In this document: positions 20,749-30,958 of the stretch, piece by piece
How positions within the stretch are numbered: position 1 is the stretch's first letter
Layout: the number at the start of each line of letters is the position of its first letter
Assembly: GCF_000368825.1 (NCBI RefSeq)
Contig: NZ_KB849717.1
Span: 1,024,421 to 1,088,420 of the forward strand
Direction: 5' to 3'
Length of the DNA stretch: 64,000 nucleotides
Origin: Acinetobacter ursingii DSM 16037 = CIP 107286
Lineage (GTDB): Bacteria > Pseudomonadota > Gammaproteobacteria > Pseudomonadales > Moraxellaceae
The notes under the pieces: generated by a model
Databases searched by the model: none
The model's input: only the letters and a program-made list of their open reading frames with translations
Told to the model about the DNA's origin: nothing
Made by a program: the position numbers and the translations under genes

Positions 20749-21093
20749 TTATGCTTTTTTGACAAATTCAGATTTGAGTTTCATTTGACCAAACCCATCA
20801 ATTTTACAGTCTATGTTATGTCCATCACTGGCATCTGGCACCAGACGAATTGTTTTAACTTTAGTGCCGACTTTAATCACAGAAGACGAACCTTTCACTT
20901 TCAAATCTTTAATCACAGTCACACTATCGCCATCTGTTAAAACAGTTCCATGCGCATCTTTAATCAGTTGCTCGGCATCAGCCTGACTCACTTCCCATTC
21001 TTTCCATTCATTGGCACATTCAGGACAAATCAGTAAATCGCCATCTTGATAGGTATATTCTGATTGGCATTTAGGACAATTTGGCAAAGACAT
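20749..21093 (-). CDS. yjdM: Zinc ribbon protein YjdM (PhnA family)
   Basis: 114 residues from the ATG at 21093, giving the family-typical [18 protein letters not shown] start; an ATG six codons upstream is less likely. The N-terminal zinc ribbon has CPKC and CPEC. The C-terminal PhnA beta domain follows ([18 protein letters not shown]...). Although named PhnA for a supposed role in phosphonate use, most members have no phosphonate genes nearby, as here, and the function is unknown. Confidence 0.9.
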   Translation of the reverse strand: MSLPNCPKCQSEYTYQDGDLLICPECANEWKEWEVSQADAEQLIKDAHGTVLTDGDSVTVIKDLKVKGSSSVIKVGTKVKTIRLVPDASDGHNIDCKIDGFGQMKLKSEFVKKA

Positions 21094-21260
21094 AAAAAAC
21101 CCTAAAAGCATTATTATGACTGGATTTCAATCAAATATCAAAAACCTTAACACTCGTATGGATTTATTTTTTAAAAATTATCTACAAGTCACTCTTTTTA
21201 TCAGGATATATCCATTTCTCAATCACTTAAAATGAATATATCCAGTTCAGCTAGGCAGTT

Positions 21261-21644
21261 TTAACTTTCTAAGTGTTCGTCATCTTCATATTCATATAAA
21301 TAGCTCATACAGCCCCAACCATCGTACTCACCATTAAAATCCTGCGCGATGCGGCTAAACCATTCTTCCAAATCCTGTATATCTTCATATTCAGGAATCA
21401 TGGTCACATGAATATTTAAAACCCAAAGGTCTGAACCATCTGTGTGTTGATCTTCTTGAAAAAATGAAACTTTTTGTTCCTGATGCAGTAAATGCAAGGC
21501 GCATTTTTCAAGCTGTTCCTGAGTTTTAAATACGATTGTAAATTCAAACTCATGTGGCTCAGTCAGGTCATTGCCATCTTCAATCATTTGCCAAAGTACA
21601 TTGCCATTATCATCATCTGGAAAAAGTTCGTAGTTACGGCTCAT
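21261..21644 (-). CDS. RraB-family protein (ribonuclease E inhibitor domain)
   Basis: 127 acidic residues, close to E. coli RraB (138). The N-terminus FPDDDNGNVLWQMIEDGNDL and the later EFEFTIVF and NGEYDGWGC segments match the RraB domain. E. coli RraB binds RNase E and changes the degradosome composition; whether that holds here is inference. The acidic C-terminal tail YEYEDDEHLES is also seen in the family. Confidence 0.8.
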   Translation of the reverse strand: MSRNYELFPDDDNGNVLWQMIEDGNDLTEPHEFEFTIVFKTQEQLEKCALHLLHQEQKVSFFQEDQHTDGSDLWVLNIHVTMIPEYEDIQDLEEWFSRIAQDFNGEYDGWGCMSYLYEYEDDEHLES

Positions 21645-21764
21645 TGTCGTTATCCGTTGTTATGATTTTGATACTTAAATAGCTTAACCCAGTTTTATGT
21701 CAGTTTGGAGTTAATTTATGCGCATTTTTTTGTTTGAATTGAAAGTACTGTTCAATCTTCAAGA

Positions 21765-22427
21765 TCAAAATGGCACCTCAGTTTCAAGATGAACGTCAAC
21801 ACCAGTAAAAGGTTGGGTAAATGTTAAAGCATGCGCATGTAACGCCATTCTCGCTAAAGAAAATGCAAATGGATCAGGATGATATAACTTATCTCCCATA
21901 ATCGGATGCCCAAGATGTTGCATATGCACCCGCAGTTGATGCGACCGTCCCGTTACTGGTTCCAATAAAACACGACTATAGGGATGTTCAGGGTGATCAT
22001 CCAATAATTGATATAACGTTTTGGCTTGCTTGCCTTGTTCAAAATCTACTTTTTGCTTGGGGCGATTGGGCCAGTCCGTGATAAGAGGAACCTCGACACA
22101 ACCTGAATCAGCAATTTTCCCCTGTACCAATGCCACATAATGTTTTTTAATTTTTCGCGTCTGAAAGATTTTACCCATTGCGATTTCAGCTTGGCGATGC
22201 TTGGCAAATAACAACAAACCAGAAGTTGCCATATCTAAACGATGCGTCACTTTAGCATGTGGATACTGCTTTAAAACACGTAAATAGGCGCTGTCCTGAT
22301 GTTGGGGTAAGCGCCCCATCACTGACAATAAACCCGCAGGTTTATCGATAACAATCAAATCTGCATCTTCATACACCGTCTCTAAAGGATCAAGCGGCGG
22401 TTGATAAATGAAATGTGCTGAAGACAT
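21765..22427 (-). CDS. rluA: RluA-type pseudouridine synthase (tRNA U32 / 23S U746)
   Basis: 220 residues from ATG 22427, similar to E. coli RluA (219); a longer frame to 22547 has no family support. The enzyme isomerises uridine to pseudouridine. The catalytic motif HRLDMATSG contains the Asp nucleophile, and the N-terminus has IDKPAGLLSVMGR. The specific HRLDMATSG sequence and the short length point to RluA rather than RluC or RluD. The C-terminal RSHQLRVHMQHLGHPIMGDKLY motif is intact. Confidence 0.88.
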   Translation of the reverse strand: MSSAHFIYQPPLDPLETVYEDADLIVIDKPAGLLSVMGRLPQHQDSAYLRVLKQYPHAKVTHRLDMATSGLLLFAKHRQAEIAMGKIFQTRKIKKHYVALVQGKIADSGCVEVPLITDWPNRPKQKVDFEQGKQAKTLYQLLDDHPEHPYSRVLLEPVTGRSHQLRVHMQHLGHPIMGDKLYHPDPFAFSLARMALHAHALTFTQPFTGVDVHLETEVPF

Positions 22428-22559
22428 ACAAATCGCAGTAATGAAAATTTCGCGCAAGATAACAATGCTTCCACAACCTGTCAATCTTGCTGACTTCATA
22501 AACAAAACAAATAAAAAAGCCGCCCTCAAGCAGCTTGTATATAACAAATCAAATCATTG

Positions 22560-23513
22560 TTATTGTAATTGAGACTTCTGCTGGCGCATTGCAAAAGCGG
22601 TTTCAATATCCCCGATCTTTTTCATGGCAGCAGCTTCACCTGAATAAATTGTGTTTTCACGTTCTTTCACATCAAAAATATGCGCTTTTTCATGCAACTC
22701 AGGCTGGATCACGATATCTGCATGTTTGAGCTCTTCGGTTGCCAAGCGATTTTGCATGATATTAATATTTTGGTTAAATAACCCCCAAATATTGGTGGTC
22801 GGCGTATAAGCAGGCTGCGCCAAGATATCGACCGCAATGACAATATCTGCCCCTAATTGACGTGCAACATCGACAGGTACGGGGCTGACCAAACCACCAT
22901 CAACATATTCTTTGTGATCGATTTCAGTCGGCACAAACATACTCGGAATCGAAATCGAAGCCCGTACTGCCTGCCCCGTATTCCCATAATTAAAAACTGT
23001 TTTTTTGCCATTTTTTAATTCTGTTGCAACCACATACATTGGGATTTTTAGTTTTTCCAATGGCGTATCATCGACTTGCTGATTAACAAAATCTTCTACT
23101 TTTTGACCATCAAAAAAACCTTTACGATCAAAGGTAATTTCTCGAACATCGCCCACTTTCATGTTCAGGGCAATCTGTTTCAATTGCTGGGCATTTTTAC
23201 CACTGGCATAAATCGCCCCGACAATACTTCCAGCACTGGTTCCCACAATAAAATCCGGTCGAATCCCATGTTGCTCCAAGACTTCTATCACCCCAATATG
23301 TGCATAACCTCGCGCGCCACCACTGCCTAAAACCAATGCAACTTTAGGATGTTGCTTCTGCTCAGTTTGTAGAGGAGGCATAAATAAAGCCGATTCCTGA
23401 GCATGAGGCAAAGAAGATACGCTGGAAGTCGTGGTTTGTGAGGACGTCGGCAATTGCTGACAGCCGCCCAATACCAGCCCTCCACCCAAAATCAAAGCTT
23501 TGAGATAGTTCAT
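22560..23513 (-). CDS. Patatin-like phospholipase lipoprotein (RssA-like)
   Basis: 317 residues. The N-terminus is a lipoprotein signal peptide with lipobox LGGC (lipidated Cys18), followed by a Ser/Thr-rich linker. The patatin domain has the oxyanion loop GSGGARGYAHIG (63-74), the nucleophile Ser93 in GTSAG and the catalytic Asp205 in YVDGGL, a Ser-Asp dyad. It should be a membrane-anchored serine lipase or esterase facing the periplasm or outer membrane. The substrate is unknown; related proteins are called RssA or YchK. Confidence 0.88.
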   Translation of the reverse strand: MNYLKALILGGGLVLGGCQQLPTSSQTTTSSVSSLPHAQESALFMPPLQTEQKQHPKVALVLGSGGARGYAHIGVIEVLEQHGIRPDFIVGTSAGSIVGAIYASGKNAQQLKQIALNMKVGDVREITFDRKGFFDGQKVEDFVNQQVDDTPLEKLKIPMYVVATELKNGKKTVFNYGNTGQAVRASISIPSMFVPTEIDHKEYVDGGLVSPVPVDVARQLGADIVIAVDILAQPAYTPTTNIWGLFNQNINIMQNRLATEELKHADIVIQPELHEKAHIFDVKERENTIYSGEAAAMKKIGDIETAFAMRQQKSQLQ

Positions 23514-23720
23514 TTCGCACTAAGACCAAAATTTTTCAGCATAGATTTTATGCCGATCTTTTTTAAAATGCTGTATCAAATTATTTAAAACGTCATACTT
23601 CTCTGTTAATCATGAGATATTTTATTTTTTAATCGATGCTTCGATTCGATTTTTCTCAGCATTTATTTCTCATCTCTGATAAATAATTTTCTACTAATTC
23701 AAAGACTGTTAAAAACAAAA

Positions 23721-23752
23721 ACCGCCAGTCTGAATTAAACCAAACTGACGGT
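23721..23752 (-). terminator. Hairpin terminator of the AGCS symporter gene
   Basis: ACCGCCAGT / ACTGACGGT, a nearly perfect 9-bp stem with a ~14-nt loop; the minus strand continues with TTTTTGTTTTT. Confidence 0.8.
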
Positions 23753-23771
23753 GAATTGAAACCAATATGGA

Positions 23772-25271
23772 TTACCAAATATCAGAATCTACTCGTTTTT
23801 TCATCTCAGGATATTGATCAATTTTAAACTCTGGATCTTTTTTACCACCTCTAAGTTGCGCGGTATAATCCTTTAACAAGGTTCGCGCATACGGCGTAAG
23901 TAATAAGATTGCAGTCAAGTTAATGGTTGCCATGATTCCCATGAACAGATCAGCCATGGACCATACTAAGGGCACACCGCTAATCGCACCAAAGTAGACC
24001 ATGATCAACACCAATATCCGAAATGCAAACATCACTTTAGGACTGTTATTGATAAACTGCATATTACCTTCTGCATAGGCATAGTTGCCCAGCACGGCAG
24101 AATAACAGAACAAAAATAATAAAACCGCAAGGAAGTCTCCGCCCCATCCGCCTAGCTCCATCTCCAAGGCTCGTTGTGTCATTTCAACACCCATGACACT
24201 TGTATCATGATACACCCCAGAAATCAGGATAATCATTGCGGTAGAAGTACATACGATAAAAGTATCAACAAAGACCCCTAACATTTGTACAAGTCCCTGA
24301 TCAACGGGATGTTTTACATCGGAGGCAGCAGCAGCATTGGGTGCTGAACCCATCCCTGCTTCGTTTGAAAATAGACCACGTTTGATGCCCTGCATCATCG
24401 CCATCGAAATCATACCGCCAAAAAAACCACCCGCTGCGGCATTAAACTGAAATGCTTCAGTGAAGATTAATTTGAATACTTCAGGGACAACTTCATAATT
24501 ACTAAAGGCAATATAAAATGCCGCCGCCAAATAAAGACCAGCTTTAATGGGAACAAACATTTCAGCAAACTTTGCAATTCGCTTAATACCACCAAAAATT
24601 GCAATGGCCACCAATACCACTAAAACCAATCCAACCCACGAAACGACAAGATCTAGTCCACCTAGACTCAAGGTCTGATTGGCTTTGTCCCATCCCCATG
24701 AATGAGATGTGGCATTGGTAATGGCATTGATCTGGACAGAATTAAAAACAAAACCATAGGTAAAAATCAGTGAAATAGCAAAGACGATCCCAAAAGGCTT
24801 ACTCTTTAATCCCTGAGTAATATAGTATGCAGGCCCACCACGGAATTGCTTGGTTTCACTGTCACGTACTTTAAATAATTGCGCTAGACTGGATTCAATA
24901 AAGGCAGAACTCATGCCTAACAGAGCTGTAACCCACATCCAAAATACAGCGCCTGGCCCGCCAATTGCGATGGCAATGGCTACGCCCGCAATATTTCCTA
25001 CCCCAACCCGACTTGCCAAGCCTGTTACAAATGCCTGAAATGGCGTGATTCCATGTGTATCTTCACCTTCTTTTCGGCTTCCTTTCATTACCCTGACACT
25101 TTGCCAAAACATACGAATTTGCACCGCTTTCGTCGCAATGGTGTAAAACGTACCCGCAGCAAGTAAAAAAATAACGAGGAAATCCCATAAAGGATCATTA
25201 AAGAAACTCACCCAAGCCATCAGGGTTGCTGTTAATTGTTCATTCATACTCGAAGCACTTATTGTTGTCAT
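23772..25271 (-). CDS. AGCS-family sodium:amino acid (alanine/glycine) symporter
   Basis: 499 residues with about 10-11 transmembrane segments. The AGCS/AlsT family takes up alanine or glycine with Na+. Family motifs are GGPGAVFWMWVTALLGMSSAF in TM3-4, FRGGPAYYI, and NEAGMGSAPNAAA in the central part. The ATG at 25271 gives the first 24 residues MTTISASSMNEQ...; another ATG at 25247 is possible, and neither has a strong ribosome site. It lies downstream of gltS on the same strand but is separated by a terminator. Confidence 0.93.
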   Translation of the reverse strand: MTTISASSMNEQLTATLMAWVSFFNDPLWDFLVIFLLAAGTFYTIATKAVQIRMFWQSVRVMKGSRKEGEDTHGITPFQAFVTGLASRVGVGNIAGVAIAIAIGGPGAVFWMWVTALLGMSSAFIESSLAQLFKVRDSETKQFRGGPAYYITQGLKSKPFGIVFAISLIFTYGFVFNSVQINAITNATSHSWGWDKANQTLSLGGLDLVVSWVGLVLVVLVAIAIFGGIKRIAKFAEMFVPIKAGLYLAAAFYIAFSNYEVVPEVFKLIFTEAFQFNAAAGGFFGGMISMAMMQGIKRGLFSNEAGMGSAPNAAAASDVKHPVDQGLVQMLGVFVDTFIVCTSTAMIILISGVYHDTSVMGVEMTQRALEMELGGWGGDFLAVLLFLFCYSAVLGNYAYAEGNMQFINNSPKVMFAFRILVLIMVYFGAISGVPLVWSMADLFMGIMATINLTAILLLTPYARTLLKDYTAQLRGGKKDPEFKIDQYPEMKKRVDSDIW

Positions 25272-25310
25272 ATTGCTATGACATCTATCCTAAATAATAC
25301 TTAACAAATA

Positions 25311-25336
25311 AAAAAGCCTCTAAGCATAGAGACTTT
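25311..25336 (-). terminator. Rho-independent terminator of gltS
   Basis: Minus strand AGTCTCTA-TGCT-TAGAGGCT followed by TTTTTT, between gltS and the AGCS symporter gene. Confidence 0.8.
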
Positions 25337-25384
25337 GTTGTTAAAAATTTGCAAATTAAACAAATCTTAAATCAATTTTAAGTT

Positions 25385-26620
25385 TTACACAAAAAACTTA
25401 AGAATTACTTGAATGACAGTCGCATTAATCAAATCGACAAAAAAGGCACCACACAAAGGCACAATTAAAAAGGCTTTATGCGATGGACCATACATATTGG
25501 TAATGGCTTGCATGTTGGCAACGGCTGTTGGTGTTGCACCCATACCAAAACCACAATGACCCGCAGCAAGTACTGCTGCATCATAATTTTTACCCATCAC
25601 TCTAAAGGTCACAAACGCTGCATATAAAGCCATGGTGAGTGTTTGCGCGGCAAGGATAATCACCAGTGGACCAGCCAAATCTGCCAATTGCCACAACTTT
25701 AAAGATAACAATGCCATCGCCAGATAAAGCGATAACGATGAGTTTCCAAACACATCAATGGCGCGGTCAAAAATATCGACTCGAAATGCACTTTCCAATA
25801 CATTTCTGAGGATCACACCACCGCCTAATGCCCAAACAAAGGTCGGTAACTCAAACCATGTCCCTTTGCTATAACCTGTCATAAACTCAGCAAAAGCTAA
25901 ACAGGCAGCAAACATCCCTAAAGTAGTAATGGCGTTATCTGCGGTAATTAGACGAACCTGATGCGGATTTTCAAATGGTGCTAAATCTTCTGGGTGCGCA
26001 TCTAAATGGGTATCACGATCCTTGATTTCAGCATCTGTTTTGGCATAAGAAAGCTGATAACGGTTAATTAATAGCTTTGCTAATGGCCCACCAATGACCC
26101 CACCAATAATCAGTCCAAATGTAGCACTTGCCATACCGAGTGCTAAAGCTCCTTGAATCCCATGCTGCGTTTCTAAAATTTCTCCCCACGCACCTGCCGT
26201 ACCATGTCCGCCAGTTAACGTGATCGAACCTGCGATTAGACCAATTAAGGGATCCAACCCAAGTAATTTTGCCAGACTCATGCCTACAACATCTTGCACG
26301 ATAATAAAAGAAGCCACACAGATCAAAAATATAATGAGACCAATCCCGCCCTCTTTAAGCTTGGCAAAATGCGCACTTAAACCAATAGAGGCAAAGAAGA
26401 TCAACATAAAACTGGTTTGCAACTCGCTACTAAAGATAATGCTATATCCCCAGATGGAGTGAACAATTAAAGAAATAATAGCAGCAACCAAACCACCAGC
26501 CACAGGTTCAGGAATATTGTAGCGTTTTAAAAAATCAATATGGTTAACCAAAAACCGCCCTAATAACAGCACAATCACTGCTGCAATAAGCGTATAAAAT
26601 GCATTGAACGTAAATTCCAT
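25385..26620 (-). CDS. gltS: Sodium/glutamate symporter GltS
   Basis: 411 residues, about 10 transmembrane segments, usual GltS size. The two inverted repeats each carry glycine-rich re-entrant loops: ITLTGGHGTAGAWGEILE and HCGFGMGATPTAVANM. It imports glutamate with Na+. The ribosome site GGGA lies six bases before the ATG. The gene is upstream of the AGCS symporter and downstream of dcaP on the same strand, but terminators separate all three. Confidence 0.95.
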   Translation of the reverse strand: MEFTFNAFYTLIAAVIVLLLGRFLVNHIDFLKRYNIPEPVAGGLVAAIISLIVHSIWGYSIIFSSELQTSFMLIFFASIGLSAHFAKLKEGGIGLIIFLICVASFIIVQDVVGMSLAKLLGLDPLIGLIAGSITLTGGHGTAGAWGEILETQHGIQGALALGMASATFGLIIGGVIGGPLAKLLINRYQLSYAKTDAEIKDRDTHLDAHPEDLAPFENPHQVRLITADNAITTLGMFAACLAFAEFMTGYSKGTWFELPTFVWALGGGVILRNVLESAFRVDIFDRAIDVFGNSSLSLYLAMALLSLKLWQLADLAGPLVIILAAQTLTMALYAAFVTFRVMGKNYDAAVLAAGHCGFGMGATPTAVANMQAITNMYGPSHKAFLIVPLCGAFFVDLINATVIQVILKFFV

Positions 26621-26922
26621 ATTTTTCCCAGTTCATATTCCGTTAAGTAAGGATCTCAAGCCTCTCACTTAACTGTTTTAAGGATCATATCGAAGATAAT
26701 GTTGCCCTTTGAAAAGTTCTCTACCACGAAATGACATGTAGAAATTTAAATTAAATCTGCTAGAGCTTGCCCGACTTTAGCTTAAATCAACATTTAGAAT
26801 TTGTAACGAAACAGTGTTTAATGAAATGATTTTATGTAATTTTCTACATATAAAAAAACCACAGAGTATATCTGTGGTTTTTTAAATGCTCATCTAAGCA
26901 TCAAATATGAATGATCAATGCA
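26621..26922. other. Intergenic region between dcaP and gltS, with the dcaP terminator
   Basis: About 300 bases. The end next to dcaP holds a strong terminator at 26852-26884: a 13-bp stem (AAAAAACCACAGA / TCTGTGGTTTTTT) around GTATA. The rest, AT-rich, must hold the gltS promoter; no binding site is obvious. Confidence 0.8.
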
Positions 26923-28296
26923 TTAGAAACTATAACGGGTCAAGAAGTTAATACGAGAAAGATCACCTTTGTCACCCGCAAATGTTTCACGTTGACCATA
27001 AGTGTACTCTGCCCCAAGATCTACGTTTTTAACTGGTGTGTAGATGATGTTGGCAATCGCATTGTAAAGTGTCTTGTTATAACTTTGATTATTTTCAGCA
27101 TAAGTATTGTCATCTTTAAACCACATGCCTGCTAAAGAAAATGCAGAACGTAGTTTTGGAGACCAATTACGTTGATATCCGATTTGAGCCGTATCAAACT
27201 CATTATTGTGAATATCATAATCAGTCGTCTTACCATCTCCAGTAGTCGTATAAGCAGTATTAGTTTGACCACTATAAAGGATATAACGTGAGTCGCCTTT
27301 GACATGGTAATAGTTTGCCATGATGGCATCTTTTGGCGTGAATTGATACTTACCACCTACACCAAGACCCCAACCCCATTTTTCTTCGTCATTAGAATCA
27401 TTGGTTGATACACGATTTTCATGTGCTAAACCATGAACTTGTAATAGACCTTTAGAGTCACTGGTTTTAATGTCATATCGTGCGGTCAAAGCAGGGAAAC
27501 GGCTACCACCAGCAGTTTTACCATTTTCTACATCGCCACCCTCAAGGGCGACCAATACTTTCTGATTTGCATCAATCGGCTGAGTATAACGAACTTGAAC
27601 ATTACGTTGAGTACCGCCACCCATTGGGCCTGTGAAGTCAATAAGATCAGGTGATGTATCTGTATTAACAAATGGAGAGGTCGTCTGACCTGCCAACCAT
27701 TTTCCTAACGACGCGTAAGCATGACGGATACGAAGTTTTCCATCACCGTTTGATGTGCCATCACCCCAAAAATCTGCTTCAATTTTACCTGTTAACTCAC
27801 CTAAATCAGTTTGACGTGCAATATCAAGTCCAATGCGTGTAGGAGCAGCAGAAACATTCAAAGAATCCTCAGTTGGATTATCTTTGTTTAAAGGAACCTG
27901 CCCTGTTTTGTTATTGATACCACCAGTTGTACCTTTAAAGTCATAGGCTGCATCAACACGTACGTTTCCATACAACTTCACTTGCGTTTGTCCATCTGGC
28001 AAAGTTAACCAACCTGGTTTTGCATTAGCAGGCGCAGGTGCGGCAGGAGCTTGTGCCACGACCACCGCAGGTGCAGAAGCCACAACCACTGGACGTGCTT
28101 TTTGCTCTGCCACGATTTGTTTCTGAGTTGCCGCCTGTTGTTGAATTAATGCGCGAAGTTCTGCGACTTCTGCACGTAATTGTTGAATCTCTTGCTGCTC
28201 ATTTGTCCCCGCATAAGCTGTAGACGCCATAATTGAAGCTGTTGCTACTGCAAGACCATGCTTAATAAATTGCTTTTTGATGAGGGGTAAACTCAT
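26923..28296 (-). CDS. DcaP-family trimeric outer-membrane porin
   Basis: 457 residues. A Sec signal peptide (1-29, ending STAYA) is followed by a short coiled coil (QQEIQQLRAEVAELRALIQQQ, ~33-53), an Ala/Pro/Val-rich linker, and a beta-barrel from about residue 95 ending in the outer-membrane C-terminal Phe (LTRYSF). DcaP-like proteins are abundant Acinetobacter porins with an N-terminal periplasmic coiled coil and prefer di- and tricarboxylates; this one fits in all respects. A strong ribosome site GGAGC precedes the ATG. It has its own terminator. Confidence 0.9.
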   Translation of the reverse strand: MSLPLIKKQFIKHGLAVATASIMASTAYAGTNEQQEIQQLRAEVAELRALIQQQAATQKQIVAEQKARPVVVASAPAVVVAQAPAAPAPANAKPGWLTLPDGQTQVKLYGNVRVDAAYDFKGTTGGINNKTGQVPLNKDNPTEDSLNVSAAPTRIGLDIARQTDLGELTGKIEADFWGDGTSNGDGKLRIRHAYASLGKWLAGQTTSPFVNTDTSPDLIDFTGPMGGGTQRNVQVRYTQPIDANQKVLVALEGGDVENGKTAGGSRFPALTARYDIKTSDSKGLLQVHGLAHENRVSTNDSNDEEKWGWGLGVGGKYQFTPKDAIMANYYHVKGDSRYILYSGQTNTAYTTTGDGKTTDYDIHNNEFDTAQIGYQRNWSPKLRSAFSLAGMWFKDDNTYAENNQSYNKTLYNAIANIIYTPVKNVDLGAEYTYGQRETFAGDKGDLSRINFLTRYSF

Positions 28297-28830
28297 GTAT
28301 GAAGCTCCTTCATTGTTATTGATTGGTTAATCATGAACCGCTTTGTCATCCCTTGGGCCATGAGATCTTGTTCATCCCTTTTTCCCATCCAGAGTATGGA
28401 GATTTTGTCATAATTTAAAAAGGGGTCAGATTATGCAAATAAATGATATTTTTTGTTTATTTTCTACTAACAAACTGTATTATTTGTTTTAAAAATAATC
28501 TGATAAATAATTTTATTTAAAAATAATCAATGAGATAAGCTACAACCATCCCGACCTCAAGTCTATAAACAAGCGTAGAAGATATTAGACTAATTGATTA
28601 ATTTTTTTTGAAAATACACGACGTCATATTTATTCTTTTGCTAAATACCATCATATTTTTTGATCAAAGTCATTTGATTTGAGCTACGCACTCAACTCGC
28701 TGGTTCAATAGACAGCCTCATCATTTAAGTTTTTCTCAAATAATCAAATTACTAGAAAATAGATTAAAGATTGAGTGCATATGCTTTATAGTCTACATCT
28801 GTTTTATGACTTAATGAGAAAGGAACTCCT
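28297..28830. other. 534-bp intergenic region between divergent dcaP and nitroreductase genes
   Basis: No gene seen. The region must contain the dcaP promoter and a long leader on the left, and the nitroreductase promoter on the right. The middle is very AT-rich. A short palindrome TTTGATCAAAG occurs near 28659, but I cannot assign a regulator. No CDS longer than ~30 codons with a ribosome site was found. Confidence 0.5.
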
Positions 28831-29538
28831 ATGAATCCTGAGCAAGTTCAACTCGTAGACGATGCCATTCGTTCAAGACATTCTGTTCGCGCTTTTCTAT
28901 CAACACCTGTTGACGCTCAAATCATCAAAGATATTTTAGAAGTCGCTTGCCGTGCGCCTTCAGGAACCAATACTCAGCCATGGAAAGTCTATGTCGTTAC
29001 AGATAAAAAACGTGACGAAATGGTCGATCGGGTCTGTAAAGCCCAACTTGAGATTTATAACCATCCTGAAAAAGCCGCAGAATATCAGGAAACCTTTCCC
29101 TACTATCCAGAAAAATGGATTTCGCCATTTATTGACCGTCGTCGTGAAAATGGTTGGGGGCTTTACGGATTATTAAATATCCAAAAAGGCGAAAAGGAAA
29201 AAATGGCAGCACAACAATTACGTAATTACCAGTTATTTGATGCGCCTGTTGGATTATATTTTGCTGTAAACAAAGCGATGGGCATCGGGTCAAAAATGGA
29301 CATTTCGATGATGATTCAAAATGTCATGGTCGCAGCCAAAGCTCGTGGACTTGATACCTGTCCACAAGCAGCATGGAATCATTTCCATCCGATCGTATTA
29401 GAGGTACTCGGAGCATCTGACGATGAAGAATTAGTTTGTACCGTTGCACTCGGCTATGCTAATCCTGATGAGATTGTGAATACGTTTATTACCCCACGTG
29501 AACCTGTTGAAAACTTTACAGTATTTCTGAGCGAATAA
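28831..29538 (+). CDS. Nitroreductase family FMN oxidoreductase
   Basis: 235 residues. The FMN-binding N-terminus RSRHSVRAFLSTPVD and CRAPSGTNTQPWKVYVVT are classic nitroreductase signatures. The GLDTCPQAAW and CTVALGYANPDEI segments are the C-terminal flavin contacts. It should use NAD(P)H to reduce nitroaromatics, quinones or enones; the natural substrate is unknown. The ribosome site AAAGGA lies seven bases before the ATG and a strong terminator follows the stop. Confidence 0.9.
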   Translation: MNPEQVQLVDDAIRSRHSVRAFLSTPVDAQIIKDILEVACRAPSGTNTQPWKVYVVTDKKRDEMVDRVCKAQLEIYNHPEKAAEYQETFPYYPEKWISPFIDRRRENGWGLYGLLNIQKGEKEKMAAQQLRNYQLFDAPVGLYFAVNKAMGIGSKMDISMMIQNVMVAAKARGLDTCPQAAWNHFHPIVLEVLGASDDEELVCTVALGYANPDEIVNTFITPREPVENFTVFLSE

Positions 29539-29552
29539 AGCATTTTGAATCA

Positions 29553-29584
29553 AAAATAGACCTGATCACAGGTCTATTTTTTTT
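29553..29584. terminator. Terminator shared by nitroreductase and Bcr/CflA genes
   Basis: AAAATAGACCTG-ATCA-CAGGTCTATTTT followed by TTTT; a 12-bp perfect stem between convergent genes. Confidence 0.9.
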
Positions 29585-29588
29585 AATC

Positions 29589-30809
29589 TCAGGATGATCG
29601 AATTTGCTGGTGACGCATCTCGGCTGCAATCTTGATAATCGCCCAGACGCCCGCCCCCGTAAAGATGACCATCATCACACCCATATTAAGCAGAGGATTC
29701 CAAATCAGTAAATTCAACATTAATCCACCAAACAACCCCACTGCAAACTGCATACTGCCCATAATGGCACTGGCTGTTCCTGCGCGAGCACCCTGTTCTG
29801 ACATGGCCAAGGCCATCGCATTGGGTCCAGTAAAACCCAAACCAGATACTGTAAAAAATAAGCCAACCATTATTATTGCTAATGATGCATGTGGCAACAA
29901 ACCACTTAGCAGCACGATCACTGCCCCTGTAAACTGAATTGTTCCGCCCAGTTTGAGTCGCTGAATCGTACTCAGTCTAGTGACTAACCGTTTATTGATT
30001 GATGAGAGGATAATAATTCCCATCGCATTAAAGCCAAAAGCATAAGCAAATTGTTGCTGGTTCAAACCATACATATCCATAAAAACAGGTGAGGCTGAAC
30101 TGATATAACTAAATAATGCACCGCCTGTTAAGCAGCCGGCCAACATCGGTAAGCGAAAACTTTTATCTTTGAAAATAGCCGCATACAAAGTCAATATTTG
30201 ATTGAAACTTAGCTTGAGACGACGCGCAGGTTGCAATGTTTCTTTAAAAAAGAAATGTACACAGAACAAACAGATACATCCCACTATTGAAAGAGAAATA
30301 AATACCGCATGCCAGTTAAAGAAATATAAGATCCATGCGCCAAGTGTCGGTGCTGCAATCGGTGCAATCCCCATCACAATCATCATACTGGAAAATGCCT
30401 GAGCAGAACCTTGTACATCCAATCGATCTCGGATTGCGGCACGAGCAATCACCACACCAACGCAACCACCCAATGCCTGAACCACGCGCAAAGCAATTAA
30501 ACTCCATTCGCTACTGGCAAAGATACATAGCAGACTCGCGATGGCATATAAACTCAATCCCACATAAAGCGGTTTTTTACGCCCAATCCGATCACTAATC
30601 GGGCCATAAAGTAACTGACCAATTGCTAAACCAAAAAAATACGCAGGCAATGTATTCGCCATCATTTGGGTACTGACCCCAAAATCCTTTGCCATTTGTG
30701 GCAAAGCAGGCAAATACATGTCAATCGATAACGGTCCCAATGCGGTCAATAAGGCCAGTAGCATGATCCAGGCAGATGAATATTGCTGTCGTGATCTATT
30801 TTCAGACAT
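29589..30809 (-). CDS. Bcr/CflA family multidrug MFS transporter
   Basis: 406 residues, 12 transmembrane segments. The N-terminus LTALGPLSIDMYLPALPQMA is the Bcr/CflA (DHA1) signature, followed by the loop motif GPISDRIGRKKPL between TM2 and TM3. Family members export bicyclomycin, chloramphenicol and other drugs by proton antiport; the actual substrate is unknown. The gene is transcribed away from the FUSC gene. Confidence 0.92.
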   Translation of the reverse strand: MSENRSRQQYSSAWIMLLALLTALGPLSIDMYLPALPQMAKDFGVSTQMMANTLPAYFFGLAIGQLLYGPISDRIGRKKPLYVGLSLYAIASLLCIFASSEWSLIALRVVQALGGCVGVVIARAAIRDRLDVQGSAQAFSSMMIVMGIAPIAAPTLGAWILYFFNWHAVFISLSIVGCICLFCVHFFFKETLQPARRLKLSFNQILTLYAAIFKDKSFRLPMLAGCLTGGALFSYISSASPVFMDMYGLNQQQFAYAFGFNAMGIIILSSINKRLVTRLSTIQRLKLGGTIQFTGAVIVLLSGLLPHASLAIIMVGLFFTVSGLGFTGPNAMALAMSEQGARAGTASAIMGSMQFAVGLFGGLMLNLLIWNPLLNMGVMMVIFTGAGVWAIIKIAAEMRHQQIRSS

Positions 30810-30958
30810 ATCTACATTTCAATTTTAAATAGTGGGTTTAAAGACAAGGAACACTGTCCATAGTATGATTCAGACTATAGAACGAGTATTTTCCAAACGT
30901 AATTTGTGAGGCTTGGCTAAGGTTAAGCTCATGTTACATTTGTCACAAAGGATTCAGG